The notes under the pieces were generated by a model. It was not told the DNA's origin. It made no database searches and saw nothing but the letters and a program-made list of their open reading frames with translations. From Cristatella mucedo (lineage: Eukaryota > Bryozoa > Phylactolaemata > Cristatellidae), in NCBI GenBank assembly GCA_009760855.2, contig WPIO01000241.1, forward strand, positions 126,001-190,000: 64,000 nt of DNA, read 5' to 3'. Below are positions 1 through 12,573 of this stretch, piece by piece. The translations under genes were made by a program, and so were the position numbers. Each line of letters starts with the position of its first letter. Position 1 is the first letter of the stretch.

Positions 1-1540
1 GAGCCAGCAGAAGCATCACGCTCCGGACAGGCAGATTGTGAAGTTTCGTACATATTCCGCGATTCTGCTGCAAACTAGTGCGAAAAGCGTTATTTCGTGG
101 CGAAATGCATGTAAGAAACAAGGTCAACTCAGCACTCTGCTGCGACAGAGAAAGAGCACGCTCCAGAGACATGCAGATTTGAGATTTCTAAGTAGTTCCG
201 CGATTCGCAGCGAACTGTTGCGAAACGGTAGTTTATTTTAACGTTGCAAATTGGCCTGTTAAACCAGGTGCAGCACTCTGCTGCCAGGAGAGCTCGACGC
301 CCTGCCTACATGCAAGATTTGGAAGTTTTCTACCTATTTCGCATTCTGCTGCGGAATTTGAGGGGCGGAAACGTGTTTTTACGTGCGAACATGCTTTAAA
401 CATGGGGTGCGAGAACTCTAGCATGGCAGCAAGCGCACGTCGAGTGAACATGCATATTTGAAGTTCGTACAATAATTCCGCGCGATATGATAGCCAAAAG
501 CTGGTACGAAGAGAGGATGTATTACGATGCTAACATGCTTGAGACAAGGTAAAGCGAACACTGCTAACTGCACAAGCCAGAGCACACGCTCCGACATGCA
601 GATTGAAAGTTCCTACGAATATTCAGCGATCTGCTTGCGAATTGGTGCGAAACGTGGTTAATTACGTGGCGAAGATGCTTATAAAAAAGGGTGCGACAGC
701 AACGTCTGGCTGCAAAGAGCGAAGACGACGATTATGAAAGTGAAGGAGTTTGGGAAGTTTTACATATCTGCAGACGAGGTAGGCTGAGGGACGATTGGTG
801 CGAAACGGTGATTATCTAACGTGCGGAAATGCGTTTATAAAGCAAAGGATGCAAGACAACTATGCTGCAAGCCAGGGCGAACGCTTCGACACGCAGAGGT
901 TTAACTATCTAAAGTAGTTCCAGAGATCATGCTGAGAACTCGAGTGGAAACCGTGGTAGTTACGGCGAGAAATGCATTTTAGAAGACCGAATGGAGGAAG
1001 AGCAGACTGGCTGCAAGCGAGGGACAAGCTCTACGAGATGCAGAGATTTGAGGCGTTACTTAGGCAAATCCGGCACAAGGTGCCGCAAGAAAGCTTGCGA
1101 AACGGTGTTATATACGTGACGGAAACTGCATTTAGACAAGGTTGCAAGGCACTCGCAGTGCAAGCAAGAGACGCATGCTACCGAGCATGTAGCGATTTAA
1201 GAGGTGTTGCTCACAGATTCGGCGATAGTTGGCAGGGAAGAGATAGGTGGCAGAAACGTGTAATGTACGGAGCCGGAACTGCGTTTAAACGACATGGAGT
1301 GCGAGCACTGATGGGAGCCAGCAGCGTACGCTCCGGACAATGGTTACAGATTGAAGTTTGCTACATATGTCCGCGATACTGGACTGCCTTGGTGCGAAGA
1401 GGAGAGTGGTATTTACGGGCAACAAATGCTGTATTTTAAAGCAAGGAGAGCAGTCACTCTGCTGCCACGCAATCAACGCTCCGAGAGATGCAGATTGACG
1501 GTTTCTACACCTATGTCCGCGGGATTGCTAGGAGTTTATG
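1..1540 (+). repeat. Family 1 satellite, low-fidelity units with inflated spacing
   Basis: About ten to eleven family 1 monomers can be followed by their landmarks (GCACTCTGCTG, CTCCGACATGCAG, ATTCCGCGAT, GTGCGAAA). Almost every landmark is broken by extra single bases, and the spacing between successive GCACTCTGCTG-like sites is about 140-160 bp instead of 124. The excess is mostly insertions spread over the unit rather than substitutions at CpG. This looks more like uncorrected long-read consensus than ordinary decay, although a truly degenerate array edge is possible. Open frames here are accidental. Confidence 0.85.
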
Positions 1541-2040
1541 GCGCGAAACGTGTTTTTTACGTGCGAAATGCTTTAAACATGGTGCAGCACTCTGCTGCCA
1601 GCCAGCTCACGCTCCGACATGCAGATTTGAAGTTTCTACATATTCCGCGATCTGCTGCGAACTTGTGCGAAACGTGTTATTTACGTGCGAAATGCTTTAA
1701 ACATGGTGCAGCACTCTGCTGCCAGCAGCTTACGCTCCGACATGCAGATTTGAAGTTTCTACATATTCCGCGATCTGCTGCGAACTCGTGCAAAACGTGT
1801 TATTTGCGTGCGAAATGCTTTAAACAAGGTGCAGCACTCTGCTGCCAGCCAGGGCACGCTCCGACACGCAGATTCTGAAGTTTCTACATATTCCGCGATC
1901 TGGTGCAAACTCGTGCGAAACGTGTTATTTACGTGCTAAATGCTTTAAAAGAAGGTGCAGCACTCTGCTGCCAGCAAGCGCACGCTCCGACATGCAGATT
2001 TGAATTTTCTAGTTATTCCGCGATCTGCTGCGAACTCGTG
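1541..2040 (+). repeat. Family 1 satellite, clean units
   Basis: Four consecutive units return to the standard 124-bp spacing and match the family 1 consensus closely, including GCAGCACTCTGCTGCCAGC and the TGCGAA hexamers. The change from the preceding stretched units is abrupt, within one monomer. Variants include AAACATGG in place of AAACAAGG at the unit end. Confidence 0.93.
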
Positions 2041-2655
2041 CGAAAGGTTATTTGCGTGCGAAGAGATGGCTGATTAACCGAAGTGCAGCACTCTGCTGCC
2101 AGAGAGCCAGAAGAAGACGAGCTCCGCATGCAGATTTGAAAAAACTGTCTACAGATTCCGCGATGCTGCTGGAAAGTAGTGTTTGGTGCGAAACCTGTGT
2201 TTAGCGTGCGAGGAAATGCTTTGAAAAGCAAAATTAAGCTCTGCTGAAGACCAGCCGAAACGACTTCGATATGGCAAGGATGTGAAACTTTCTTACAGAT
2301 GCAAGCGATCTGCCGTGGGCGGACTCGGGACGAAACGTTGTATATGGTAACGTGCGGACATGCTTATAACAAGGTGCATGCAGACTAAACCATTGTGACA
2401 TCCCACATGCTCGCCATGCAGTGTGCAGCAGCGCTCTGAGCGTACATGCAGATTTGCGGAAGTTTCTACCTATTCCAGCCATCATGCCGCGAACCATAGC
2501 ATGGAATAGGCACAGAAATACGTCTTGCGACAAGCGTGTTATTTACGTGGCGGAAATTCTTTGACAAGGGTGACAGCACTCTGCTGCCAACAGCATAGCT
2601 ACGTCTCCGACACCTGAGCAGATTTCAGTTTCTACTATCCGCGATATGCGCTATT
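2041..2655 (+). repeat. Family 1 satellite, second low-fidelity patch
   Basis: About four units with scattered inserted bases lie between two clean stretches. The landmarks CTCTGCTGCCAG, CATGCAGATTTG and GCGATCTGC are still visible. The interruption starts around 2041 and ends around 2655, where standard units resume. Confidence 0.82.
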
Positions 2656-3660
2656 TGGTGCGAAACGTGTTATTTACGTGCGAAATGCTTTAAACAAGGT
2701 GCAGCACTCTGCTGCCAGCCAGCACACGCTCCGACATGCAGATTTGAACTTTTTCTACATATTCCGCGATCTGCTGCGAACTCGTGCGAAACGTGTTATT
2801 TACGTGCGAAATGCTTTAAACATGGTGCAGCACTCTGCTGCCAGCCAGCACACGCTCCGACATGCAGATTTGAAAGTTTCTACATATTCCGCGATCTGCC
2901 GCGAACTCGTGCGAAACGTGTTATTTACGTGCGAAATGCTTTAAACAAGGTGCAGCACTCTGCTGCCAGCCAGCCCACGCTCCGACATGCAGATTTGAAG
3001 TTTCTACATATTCCGCGATCTGCTGCGAACTCGTGCGAAACGTGTTATTTACGTGCGAAATGCTTTAAACAAGGTGCAGCACTCTGCGGCCAGCAAGCAC
3101 ACGCTCCGACATGCAGATTTGAAGTTTCTACATATTCCGCGATCTGCTGCAAACTAGTGCGAAACGTGTTATTTACGTGCGAAATGCTTTAAACAAGGTG
3201 CAGCACTCTGCTGCCAGTCAGCGCACGCTCCGACATGCAGATTTTACGTTTCTACATATTCCGCGATCTGGTGCGAACTCGTGGGAAACGTGTTATTTAC
3301 GTGCGAAATGCTTTAAACATGGTGCAGCACTCTGCTGCCAGTCAGCACACGCTCCGACATGCAGATTTGAAGATTCTACATATTCCGCGATCTGCTGCGA
3401 ACTCGTGCGAAAAATATTATTTACGTGCGAAATGCTTTAAACAAGGAGCAGCACTCTGCTGCCAGCCAGCACAGCACGCTCCGACATGCAGATTTGAAGT
3501 TTCTACATATTCCGCGATCTGCTGCGAACTCGTGCGAAACGTGTTATTTACGTGCGAAATGCTTTAAAACAAGGTGCAGCACTCTGCTGCCAGCCAGCAC
3601 CACGCTCCGACATGCAGATTTGAAGTTTCTACATATTCCGCGATCTGCTGCGAACTCGTG
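2656..3660 (+). repeat. Family 1 satellite, clean units
   Basis: About eight monomers are close to the family 1 consensus at 124-bp spacing. Minor variants include AAACATGG versus AAACAAGG at the unit end, CTGGTGCG replacing CTGCTGCG near 3267, and a small AGCACAGCACG expansion near 3470. No gene-like feature is present. Confidence 0.93.
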
Positions 3661-6405
3661 CAGAGAAACGTGTTTATTTTACTGCGAAATGCTTAAACAA
3701 GGTGCAGCACTCTGCTGCAAGCGCAAACACCGCTCCGACCTGCAGATTTAACTTTCTACAGAATTTTCCGCCATCTGCTGCGCAACTCGTGCAAACCTGT
3801 TCTTTAGCGTGCGGAAATGCTTTTAAACAAATTGAAGTTACTTTCCTGCTGCAAGCCGCACACGCTCCGGATAATGCAGCTTTGAACTTTCAGACAGATT
3901 CGCGAATCTTCTGCGACGCGTCGTGCGAACTTTAGTAGTTACGTGCGAATGCTTAACAATTTCAGCACTCGGGTGGGCGGTGCTGCTGCCACAACGCACG
4001 GCTCATGCGGATGCAAACGATTTTAATTTTCTGCATATTTTTGCGATCTTTCCGGCGAGTTCGGCGAAACGTGTTTTTATTTAACTGCGAATTGCTTTAA
4101 ACTAGGTGCCAAAACAAACACTCAAAACTCGCTGCCAGACAAAAAAAGCTATAACGCTCTCCTAGGTGCCGATTTGAAGTTCTACACATATTCCGGAACG
4201 AGCTCGGCTGGCAAACCGGACGAAGACAGTTGTTATTTACTGAGTGCTAAAATCGCTTTAACCAAAGTGAAGCACTCTCTGCTTCCAGCCAGCCCATACT
4301 CCCATACGCATATTTGAAGTATGCTTCAGATACCCGCGGATCAACAAATAAAAAATCACATAGGAAAAACAAAAAAAAACACAATACTAAAAATTATCGA
4401 AAAAAAAAAACAAAATGCAATCTAGAACTTTTGTATTTACGTGAGATTGCGCTTAGTAACGACGTTTGTCAAGCACTCTGCTGCAAGGCCTAAGACACGC
4501 TTCGATATTCAGATTTGAACCTTTTAAGATTCAGCGATTCTGCTGCAAACTGGTGCGAAAACGTGTTATTTCCGGTCGAAAATGCTTTAACACAAGGTGC
4601 CGCCATCTGCTGCGAGCCGGCACCCGCTTCGCCATGCAGTTTTGCAATTTCTACATATTCCGCGATCTGCTGCAAAGTGGTGCGAAACGTGTTATTTACG
4701 TGCGAAATGCTTTAAACAAGGTGCAGCACTCTGCTGCAAGCAAGAACACGCTCCTACATGCAGATTTGAAGTTTCTACATATTCCGCAATCTTCCCGCGA
4801 CACTAGTGCGAACACGTGTGTATTTACTTGCGAAATTCTTTTAGACAAATTGAAGCCCTCTGCTGTCCCGGAAGTCAAGAATACAATCCTTTCAAGGCAA
4901 GCATTCATGCTCCGACTGCAGATTTGAAGTCGTTTCACTACAGATTCCGGCATCTGCTGGAAACTCGGTCGCGAAACGGTGTTATATTCCGTGCGAAATG
5001 CTTCTAAACATGTGCAGCACTCGGCTGGCCTGAACAAGTCGACACGCTCGAACAGATCATAACTGCAGATTTAAAGTTTCTGCCTATTCCGCGACGAAAT
5101 GAACGAATAAAATGCAGATGTTGGTACGAAACTGTGGGACTTACGATGCACTAATGCTTTCAACTAGGAGCAGCACCCTGCTGCCAGCAAGCTTACGCTT
5201 CGACATGCAGATTTGAAGTTTCTACATATTCCGCGATCTGCTGCCAACTGGTGCGAAACGTGTTATTTACGTGCGAAATGCTTTAAACAAGGTGCAGCAC
5301 TCTGCTCACGCCCGCACGCTCACGACCGGCTCCGACATATCTATCTTGCAAGTTTATTCTATGCCGTCATCTTCTGCGAAAATTGGTGCGAAACTGTTCA
5401 AAATAAAACAATTTACGAATAAAAACGAAAATACTTAAAACAAGGTGCAGCACTCTACTGCGCTATCTAAGGCAAACGCTCGACTGACATGCAGTATCTA
5501 CAGGTCCGCTCATACCATATTCAGCTGATCTGCTTTACAACTGGAGCGAATCCTGTGTTATTTCTGCGTGCTAAATGCTTTCAAACAACTTGCAGCACTG
5601 TTTCTGCAAGCACCCAGCACAGGCTTCTACCTGACAGATATCCAAGTTTCTCACAGATTCAGCGAGTCTGCCTCGCGATATTGGTGCGAAAAAAGTGTTA
5701 TTCTTAGCTGTAGGCGAAAATGCTTTAAAAATGAGAAGCACACGGGCTTGCACCAGCACACCTACCTACATACAGATTTGCGTTTTGCTACATTATTCCG
5801 CAATCTGCTTGCGAAACTGTTGCAACGTTGTTATATACTTATTACCTACTGGTATTTTTGTTAGTGCGAAATGCTGTAAACAAGGTGCACGCACGCTACT
5901 GCCACAAGCTCATGCTCCGAAATTGCAGATTTGAAGTTTCTACATATTCCGCGATCTGCTGGGACCTAGTAGCGAAACTGTGTTACGTTTACGTGCGAGA
6001 TGGCTTCTACCCAACGGTTAAGACACTCATGCTTATGCAGCAAAGCCCCATCACGCCTCGACATGCATATTTGAAGTTTCATAACATATTCCGCGATCTG
6101 CTGCGAAATTTGTGCGAAACGTGTTATTTACAGTGCGAAATGCTGTTAAACATCTGGTGCAGCACTCGCTGCAAGCCAGCACAGGGATTTACACAACGCT
6201 CCGACATGCAGATTTGAAATCATTGTACACGATGTCCGCGATCTGCTGGCGAACTTGTGCGAAACGTGTTACTTATACTGCGAAATGCTTTAAACAAGTG
6301 CAGCACTCTGCTGCCCAGCAAGCTCACGCTTCGAACATGCAGATTTGGAAGTTTCTACATATTCCGCGATCTGCTGCGAATTGGTGGCGAAAAAACGTGT
6401 TAGAA
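3661..6405 (+). repeat. Family 1 satellite, long low-fidelity stretch
   Basis: About twenty monomer equivalents are heavily disturbed by insertions and some substitutions. Near-perfect islands lie inside it, for example about 4640-4790 and 5200-5305, where sequence and spacing are normal. The mixture of perfect islands and disrupted units argues for locally poor consensus quality rather than uniform ageing. From about 6406 the units are regular again. The A-rich tract at 4340-4417 lies within this stretch. I see no gene. Confidence 0.8.
4340..4417 (+). other. A-rich tract interrupting a satellite monomer
   Basis: About 78 bp consist mainly of A, with runs up to ten A, and have no resemblance to the monomer. 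On the left the sequence stops after a recognisable CCGCGGATC (monomer position about 70). On the right it resumes at TTTGTATTTACGTG (about position 95-105). It therefore replaces roughly 22-30 bp of the unit. A poly(A) remnant of a retroposed element is possible, but no other element sequence or target-site duplication is visible. A sequencing artefact in this poor-quality region is equally plausible. Confidence 0.6.
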
Positions 6406-8533
6406 ATGCTTTAAACAAGGTGCAGCACTCTGCTGCCAGCAAGCTCACGCTCCGACATGCAGATTTGAAGTTTCTACATATTCCGCGATCTGCTGCAAAC
6501 TGGAGCGAAACGTGTTATTTACGTGCGAAATGCTTTAAACAAGGTGCAGCACTCTGCTGCCAGCCAGCACACGCTCCGACATGCAGATTTGAAGTTTCTA
6601 CATATTCCGCGATCTGCTGCGAACTGGTGCGAAACGTGTTATTTACGTGCGAAATGCTTTAAACAGGTGCAGCACTCTGCTGCCAGCAAGCTCACGCTCC
6701 GACATGCAGATTTGAAGTTTCTACATATTCCGCGATCTGCTGCGAACTCGTGCGAAACGTGTTATTTACGTGCGAAATGCTTTAAACAAGGTGCAGCACT
6801 CTGCTGCAAGCCAGCACACGCTCCGACATGCAGATTTGAACTTTCAACAGATTCCGCGATCTGCTGCGAACTCGTGCGAAACGTGTTATTTACGTGCGAA
6901 ATGCTTTAAACAAGGTGCAGCACTCTGCTGCCAGCCAGCACACGCTCCGATATGCAGATTTGAAGTTTTTACAGATTCCGCGATCTGCTGCGAACTCGTG
7001 CGAAACGTGTTATTTACGTGCGAAATGCTTTAAACAAGGTGCAGCACTCTGCTGCCAGCAAGCTCACGCTCCGACATGCAGATTTGAAGTTTCTACATAT
7101 TCCGCGATCTGCTGCGAAAACTGGTGCGAAACGTGTTATTTACGTGCGAAATGCTTTAAACAAGGTGCAGCACTCTGCTGCCAGCCAGCACACGCTCCGA
7201 CATGCAGATTTGAACTTTCTACATATTCCGCGATCTGCTGCGAACTCGTGCGAAACGTGTTATTTACGTGCGAAATGCTTTAAACAAGGTGCAGCACTCT
7301 GCTGCCAGCCAGCGCACGCTCCGACATGCAGATTTGAAGTTTCTACATATTCCGCGATCTGCTGCGAAGTCGTGCGAAACGTGTTATTTACGTGCGAAAT
7401 GCTTTAAACATGGTGCAGCACTCTGCTGCCAGCAAGCGCACGCTCCGACATGCAAGATTTGAAGTTTCTACATATTCCGCGATCTGCTGCGAACTCGTGC
7501 GAAACGTGTTATTTACGTGCGAAATGCTTTAAACAAGGTGCAGCACTCTGCTGCCAGCCAGGGCACGCTCCGACACGCAGATTTGAAGTTTCTACATATT
7601 CCGCGATCTGCTGCGAACTTGGGCGAAACGTGTTATTTTTACGTGCGAAATGCTTTAAACAAGGTGCAGCACTCTGCTGCCAGCCAGCACACGCTCCGAC
7701 ATGCAGATTTGAAGTTTTCTACATATTCCGCGATCTGCTGCGAACTGGTGCGAAACGTGTTATTTACGTGCGAAATGCTTTAAACAAGGTGCAGCACTCT
7801 ACTGCCAGCAAGCGCACGCTCTGACATCCATAATTGAAGTTTCTACATATTCCGCGATCTGCCGCGAACTCGTGCGAAACGTGTTATTTACGTGCGAAAT
7901 GCTTTAAATAAGGTGCAGCACTCTGCTGCCAGCAAGCGCACGCTCCGACATGCAGATTTGAAGTTTCTACATATTCCGCGATCTGCTGCGAACTCGTGCG
8001 AAACGTGTTATTTACGTGCGAAATGCTTTAAACAAGGGGCAGCACTCTGCTGCCAGCCAGCACACGCTCCGACATGCAGATTTGAAGTTTCTACATATTC
8101 CGCGATCTGCTGCGAACTAGTGCGAAAACGTGTTATTTACGTGCGAAATGCTTTAAACAAGGTGCAGCACTCTGCTGCCAGCCAGCGCACGCTCCGACAT
8201 GCAGATTTGAAGTTTCTACATATTCCGCGATCTGCTGCGAACTCGTGCGAAACGTGTTATTTACGTGCGAAATGCTTTAAACAAGGTGCAGCACTCTGCT
8301 GCCAGCCAGCGCACGCTCCGACATGCAGATTTGAAGTTTCTAGATATTCAGCAATATGCTGAGAACTCGTGCGAAACCTGTTTATTACGTGCGAAATGCC
8401 TTAAACAAGGTGCAGCACTCTGCTGCCAGCCAGCGCACGCTCCGACATGCAGATTTGAAGTTTCTACATATTTTGCGATCTGCTGCGAACTCGTGCGAAA
8501 CGTGTTATTTACGTGCGAAATGCTTTAAACAAG

Positions 8534-8657
8534 GTGCAGCACTCTGCTGCCAGCAAGCGCACGCTCCGACATGCAGATTTGAAGTTTCTACATATTCCGC
8601 GATCTGCTGCGAACTCGTGCGAAACGTGTTATTTACGTGCGAAATGCTTTAAACAAG
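8534..8657 (+). repeat. Reference family 1 monomer (124 bp)
   Basis: This unit serves as a type copy. Counting from GTGCAG as position 1, positions 3-17 form a dyad GCAGCA-CTC-TGCTGC. Positions 75, 85 and 105 begin three TGCGAA hexamers, 10 and 20 bp apart. The 9-mer CGTGCGAAA occurs at 83 and 103. Positions 79-97 form a second dyad, AACTCGT-GCGAA-ACGTGTT, with one T/T mismatch. The unit ends in TTTAAACAAG. Which base begins the unit is arbitrary. Confidence 0.95.
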
Positions 8658-9905
8658 GTGCAGCACTCTGCTGCCAGCCAGGGCACGCTCCGACATGCAG
8701 ATTTGAAGTTTCTACATATTCCGCGATCTGCTGCGAACTCGTGCGAAACGTGTTATTTACGTGCGAAATGCTTTAAACAAGGTGCAGCACTCTGCTGCCA
8801 GCAAGCACACGCTCCGACATGCAGATTTGAAGTTTCTACATATTCCGCGATCTGCTGCGAACTCGTGCGAGACGTGTTGTTTACGTGCGAAATGCTTTAA
8901 ACAAGGTGCAGCACTCTGCTGCCAGCCAGGCACGCTCCGACATGCAGATTTGAAGTTTCTACATATTCCGCGATCTGCTGCGAACTCGTGCGAAACGTGT
9001 TATTTACGTGCGAAATGCTTTTAAACAAGGTGCAGCACTCTGCTGCCAGCCAGCACACGCTCCGACATGCAGATTTGAAGTTTCTACATATTCCGCGATC
9101 TGCTGCGAACTCGTGCGAAACGTGTTATTTACGTGCGAAATGCTTTAAACAAGGTGCAGCACTCTGCTGCCAGCCAGCGCACGCTCCGACATGCAGATTT
9201 GAAGTTTCTACATATTCCGCGATCTGCTGCGACCTCGTGCGAAACGTGTGTTATTTACGTGCGAAATGCTTTGAAAAACAAGGTGCAGCACTCTGCTGCC
9301 AGCAAGCGCACGCTCCGACATGCAGATTTGAAGTTTCTACATATTCCGCGATCTGCTGCGAACTCGTGCGAAACGTGTTATTTACGTGCGAAATGCTTTA
9401 AACAAGGTGCAGCACTCTGCTGCCAGCCAGTGCACGCTCCTACATGCAGATTTAAAGTTTCTAAAGATTCCGCGATCTGCCGCGAACTCGTGCGAAACGT
9501 GTTATTTACGTGCGAAATGCCTTAAACAAGGTGCAGCACTCTGCTGCCAGCCAGCGCACGCTCCGAAATGTCGATTTGAAGTTTCTACATATTCCGCGAT
9601 CTGCTGCGAACTCGTGCGAAACGTGTTATTTACGTGCGAAATGCTTTAAACATGGTGCAGCACTCTGCTGCCAGCCAAGCACACGCTCCGACATGCAGAT
9701 TTGAAGTTTCTACATATTCCGCGATCTGCTGCGAACTCGTGCGAAACGTGTTATTTACGTGCGAAATGCTTTAAACAAGGTGCAGCACTCTGCTGCCAGC
9801 CAGCACACGCTCCGACATGCAGATTTGAAGTTTTTCTACATATTCCGCGATCTGCTGCGAACTCGTGCGAAACGTGTTATTTACGTGCGAAATGCTTTAA
9901 ACAAG

Positions 9906-10073
9906 GTGCAGCACTCTGCTGCCAGCCAGCACACGCTCCGACATGCAGATTTGAACTTTCTACATATTCCGCGATCTGCTGCGAACTCGTGCGAAACGTG
10001 TTATTTACGTGGCCGCGATCTGCCGCGAACTCGTGCGAAACGTGTTATTTACGTGCGAAATGCTTTAAACAAG
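9906..10073 (+). repeat. 168-bp monomer with a 44-bp internal duplication
   Basis: The distance between consecutive GTGCAG starts is 168 bp. After TTATTTACGTGG the sequence jumps back to CCGCGATCTGC and repeats about 44 bp of the same unit (CCGCGATC to TTACGTG) before continuing normally. The second copy carries CTGCCGCG where the first has CTGCTGCG, so it could come from a neighbouring unit by unequal exchange rather than simple slippage. Confidence 0.85.
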
Positions 10074-12573
10074 GTGCAGCACTCTGCTGCCAGCAAGCAC
10101 ACGCTCCGACATGCAGATTTGAAGTTTCTACATATTCCGCGATCTGCTGCGAACTCGTGCGAAACGTGTTATTTACGTGCGAAATGCTTTAAACAAGGTG
10201 CAGCACTCTGCTGCCAGCAAGCGCACACGCTCCGACATGCAGATTTGAAGTTTCTACATATTCCGCGATCTGCTGCGAACTCGTGCGAAACGTGTTATTT
10301 ACGTGCGAAATGCTTTAAACAAGGTGCAGCACTCTGCTGCCAGCCAGCACACGCTCCGACATGCAGATTTGAAGTTTCTACATATTCCGCGATCTACTGC
10401 GAACTGGTGCGACACGTGTTTATTACGTGCGAAATGCCTTAAACAAGGTGCAGCACTCTGCTGCCAGCCAGCGCACGCTCCGACATGCAGATTTGAAGTT
10501 TCTACATATTCCGCGATCTGCTGCGAACTCGTGCGAAACGTGTTATTTACGTGCGAAATGCTTTAAACAAGGTGCAGCACTCTGCTGCCAGCAAGCGCAC
10601 GCTCCGACATGCAGATTTGAAGTTTCTACATATTCCGCGATCTGCTGCGAACTCGTGCGAAACGTGTTATTTACGTGCGAAATGCTTTAAAACAAGGTGC
10701 AGCACTCTGCTGCCAGCCAGCGCACGCTCCGACATGCAGATTTGAAAGTTTCTACATATTCCGCGATCTGCTGCGAACTCGTGCGAAACGGTTATTTACG
10801 TGCGAAATGCTTTAAACAAGGTGCAGCACTCTGCTGCCAGCAAGCGCACGCTCCGACATGCAGATTTGAAGTTTCTACATATTCCGCGATCTGCTGCGAA
10901 CTCGTGCGAAACGTGTTATTTACGTGCGAAATGCTTTAAACAAGGTGCAGCACTCTGCTGCCAGCCAGCACACGCTCCGACATGCAGATTTGAAGTTTCT
11001 ACATATTCCGCGATCTGCTGCGAACTCGTGCGAAACGTGTTATTTACGTGCGAAATGCTTTAAACAAGGTGCAGCACTCTGCTGCCAGCCAGGGCACGCT
11101 CCGACATGCAGATTTGAAGTTTCTACATATTCCGCGATCTGCTGCAAACTCGTGCGAAACGTGTTATTTACGTGCGAAATGCTTTAAACATGGTGCAGCA
11201 CTCTGCTGCCAGCCAGCACACGCTCCGACATGCAGATTTGAAGTTTCTACATATTCCGCGATCTGCTGCGAAACTCGTGCGAAACGTGTTATTTACGTGC
11301 GAAATGCTTTAAACAAGGTGCAGCACTCTGCTGCCAGCCAGGACACGCTCCGACACGCAGATTTGAAGTTTCTACATATTCCGCGATCTGCTGCGAACTG
11401 GTGCGAAACGTGTTATTTACGTGCGAAATGCTTTAAACAAGGTGCAGCAGCACTGCTGCTGCCAGCCAGCACACGCTCCGACATGCAGATTTGAAGTTTC
11501 TACATATTCCGCGATCTGCTGCGAACTGTGTGCGAAACGTGTTATTTACGTGCGAAATGCTACAAAACAAGGTGCAGCACTCTGCTGCCAGCAAGCTTAC
11601 GCTTCGACATGCAGATTTGAAGTTTCTACATATTCCGCGATCTGCTGCAAACTTGAGCGAAACGTGTTATTTACGTGCGAAATGCTTTAAACAAGGTGCA
11701 GCACTCTGCTGCCAGCCAGCGCACGCTCCGACATGCAGATTTGAAGTTTCTACATATTCCGCGATCTGCTGCGAACTCGTGCGAAACGTGTGTTATTTAC
11801 GTGCGAAATGCTTTAAACATGGTGCAGCACTCTGCTGCCAGTCAGCGCACGCTCCGACATGCAGATTTAAAGTTTCTACATATTCCGCGATCTGGTGCGA
11901 ACTTCTGCGAAACGTGTTATTTACGTGCGAAATGCTTTAAACATGGTGCAGCACTCTGCTGCCTGCCAGCCAGCACACGCTTCGACATGCAGATTTGAAG
12001 TTTCTACATATTCCGCGATCTGCTGCGAACTCGTGCGAAACGTGTTATTTACGTGCGAAATGCTTTAAACAAGGTGCAGCACTCTGCTGCCAGCCAGCTC
12101 ACGCTCCGACATGCAGATTTGAAGTTTCTACATATTCCGCGATCTGCTGCAAAGTTATGCGAAACGTGTTATTTACGTGCGAAATGCTTTAAACAAGGTG
12201 CAGCACTCTGCTGCCAGCCAGCGCACGCTCCGACATGCAGATTTGAAGTTTCTACATATTCCGCGATCTGCTGCGAACTCGTGCGAAACGTGTTATTTAC
12301 GTGCGAAATGCTTTAAACAAGGTGCAGCACTCTGCTGCCAGCAAGCGCACGCTCCGACATGCAGATTTGAAGTTTCTACATATTCCGCGATCTGCTGCGA
12401 ACTCGTTCGAAACGTGTTATTTACGTTCGAAATGCTTTTAAACAAGGTGCAGCACTCTGCTGCTGCAGCCAGCACACGCTCCGACATGCAGATTTTAAAG
12501 TTTCTACATATTCCGCGATCTGCAGCGAACTCGTGCGAAACGTGTTATTTACGTGCGAAATGCTTTAAACAAG

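Noticed and set aside
1-6405. A separate, more ancient satellite subfamily at the left end
   Set aside because: Perfect family 1 units are interspersed and the difference is mainly random insertions with stretched spacing, so low consensus quality explains it better.
8612-8630. CENP-B box (TTCG-N4-A-NN-CGGG core) in the monomer
   Set aside because: On the minus strand TTCGCACGAGTTCGC fits TTCG and the central A, but the last part is TCGC rather than CGGG. Only about 6 of 9 core positions match, so I do not call it.
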